Source: Thiobacillus sp.
GTDB taxonomy: Bacteria > Pseudomonadota > Gammaproteobacteria > Burkholderiales > Thiobacillaceae
Assembly (NCBI GenBank): GCA_020216925.1
Contig: JAIWOL010000184.1
Span: 1 to 5,443 of the forward strand
Direction of reading: 5' to 3'
DNA: 5,443 bases
The notes beneath the pieces are model-generated. The model had not been told where the DNA came from and ran no database searches. It was given only the letters and a program-made list of their open reading frames with translations. Below are positions 4,383 to 5,443 of the stretch, one piece after another (position 1 is the stretch's first letter; each line of letters begins with the position of its first letter). A program made the position numbers and the translations under genes.

Positions 4383-5443
4383 TCACCCTGCCGGCCGCCC
4401 CGGTGTTCCCGCCAGCTGCGCCAGCTGCGCCAGCGCCCGTTCCAGCCGGTCGTCCCATACCCGCGCGCACGACAGGCGGATGAAATTGCGGTATTTTGCG
4501 CTCGCCGAAAACAGCGGCCCCGGCGCGATGCTCACCCCTGATTTCAGCGCGCGGCGGGCAAGCTCGAAGCTGTCGACCTTGCCCGGCAGTTCCACCCACA
4601 GCACAAAGCCGCCCTGCGGTTGCGATACGCGCGTGCCCTCGGGGAAGTATTTCATGACGGCATCGCCCATGCGCGCAACGGCACTGGCGTATTTGCCGCG
4701 CACCTCGCGCAGGTAGCGTTCGTAGCGCCCGCTTTCCATAAGCTCGGCCACGGCCAGCTGCGGCGCGGTGGGGCTGGCGATGCTGCTCACGTATTTGAGG
4801 TATTCGATGCGTTCGCGGTGTTTGCCGCTGGCCACCCAGCCCACGCGCAGGCCGGGCGCCAGGGTCTTGGAAAACGAGCTGCAGTGGAGGATGTCGGCGC
4901 GCGGCGCCAGGGCCATGCAGGTGGTGGGCCGCCGCTGGTCGAACCCCAGGTCGCCGTAGACGTCGTCCTCGATGAGCGGGATGCCGTGCGTGCCCAGCAG
5001 GCTGACGAGGGCGCGCTTGCTGGCGTCGGGCATCAGGAAACCGAGCGGATTGCTGAAGTTGGGCACGACCACGCAGGCCTTCACCGGCCAGCGCTCCAGC
5101 GCAAAGCCCAGCGCGTCCAGCGCCATGCCTTCGCGCGGGTGCGAGGGAATCTCCAGCGCTTCGAGCCCCAGCGATTCCATCACGTGCAAGAGACCGTAGA
5201 AGGCGGGCGATTCCACCGCGACGACGTCGCCGGGCCGGGTGACGGCGCGCAGCGCCAGGCTCAGGGCTTCCTGGCAGCCGGTGGTGATGACGATGTCGTC
5301 GGCATGAACGCGGCCACCGGTCTCGCTCATGCGGCGCGCGATCTCGCGGCGCAGTTCGGGCGCGCCGGGCGGCATCATGTAGCCGGCCGAGCGCGTGCGC
5401 TGCAGGCGCGCCACCCGGGCGAGCGCGCGCGCCACGGCCTGGG
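4383..5443 (-). CDS. MocR/GntR-type PLP-dependent regulator, aminotransferase part (5' end outside window)
   Basis: The frame is open to the window edge, so the visible 350-odd residues are the C-terminal portion; a GTG at 5435 is internal, not a credible start. The fold is type I PLP aminotransferase. Counting from that GTG: GYMMPPGAPELRREIA (18-33), PNFSNPLG (125-132, with the PLP-contacting N129), EDDVYGD (156-162, D157 and Y160), SSFSK with the Schiff-base lysine K190, PGLRVGW (194-200) and FIRLSCA (318-324, R320 for the substrate carboxylate). The GY-PPG-LR opening and SSFSKTLAPGLRVGW are typical of MocR regulators, in which this domain senses PLP or an amino-acid adduct and an N-terminal GntR winged helix binds DNA. 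That winged helix is expected just beyond the edge. A free-standing aminotransferase is the alternative. The adjacent exporter is a possible target. Confidence 0.85.
   Translation of the reverse strand, partial: QAVARALARVARLQRTRSAGYMMPPGAPELRREIARRMSETGGRVHADDIVITTGCQEALSLALRAVTRPGDVVAVESPAFYGLLHVMESLGLEALEIPSHPREGMALDALGFALERWPVKACVVVPNFSNPLGFLMPDASKRALVSLLGTHGIPLIEDDVYGDLGFDQRRPTTCMALAPRADILHCSSFSKTLAPGLRVGWVASGKHRERIEYLKYVSSIASPTAPQLAVAELMESGRYERYLREVRGKYASAVARMGDAVMKYFPEGTRVSQPQGGFVLWVELPGKVDSFELARRALKSGVSIAPGPLFSASAKYRNFIRLSCARVWDDRLERALAQLAQLAGTPGRPAG

Noticed and set aside
4340..4395. Terminator between the convergent genes
   Set aside because: GCCGGC at 4373-4378 and 4390-4395 can pair, but the stem is short, overlaps the MocR-type coding end and has no T-run on either strand.

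Overview
The window is GC-rich throughout (GC-biased third codon positions) apart from an AT-rich stretch at about 40-160. It looks like the chromosome of a sulfur-oxidising proteobacterium. A beta-proteobacterium is the best guess, because a sulfide:quinone oxidoreductase sits divergently from a FisR-like sigma-54 activator. The taxonomic call is inferred from gene content and remembered family resemblance, not from a search.

Layout. Positions 1-40 hold the first 13 codons of a leftward gene that leaves the window, probably a repressor. Its upstream region (40-162) carries eight copies of a TGTTCA-type half-site, including two strong palindromes, arranged almost symmetrically around position 101. 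Positions 163-363 hold no gene that I can see. Positions 364-1632 (minus) encode a sulfide:quinone oxidoreductase (sqr) with a TTG start. Positions 1633-1769 are the divergent control region: a sigma-54 promoter matching consensus and facing sqr, followed further upstream by TGTCAT-type repeats at the usual enhancer distance. Positions 1770-3080 (plus) encode the sigma-54-dependent activator, which has a PAS-like sensor with three cysteines, an AAA+ domain and a Fis-type helix-turn-helix. Positions 3081-3448 hold a candidate sigma-70 promoter, a strong intrinsic terminator and a 33-codon small ORF with a good ribosome binding site. Positions 3449-4342 (plus) encode an EamA/DMT-family exporter. 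Positions 4383-5443 (minus, incomplete) encode the aminotransferase-like part of a MocR/GntR-type PLP regulator, convergent with the exporter.

How the parts fit. The central 2.7 kb reads as a self-contained sulfide-responsive switch. The activator senses sulfane sulfur or polysulfide through cysteines 53, 64 and 71, binds the repeats in the shared intergenic region, and drives RNA polymerase-sigma-54 at the sqr promoter. SQR then oxidises sulfide and passes electrons to the quinone pool. This matches the FisR-SQR logic described in Cupriavidus, so the concept is not new; the specific promoter, enhancer and variant GAFTGA loop are the points worth checking. The exporter and MocR gene form a separate, probably unrelated unit. 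The least explained parts are the nested operator array at the left edge and the promoter-to-terminator stretch before the exporter.
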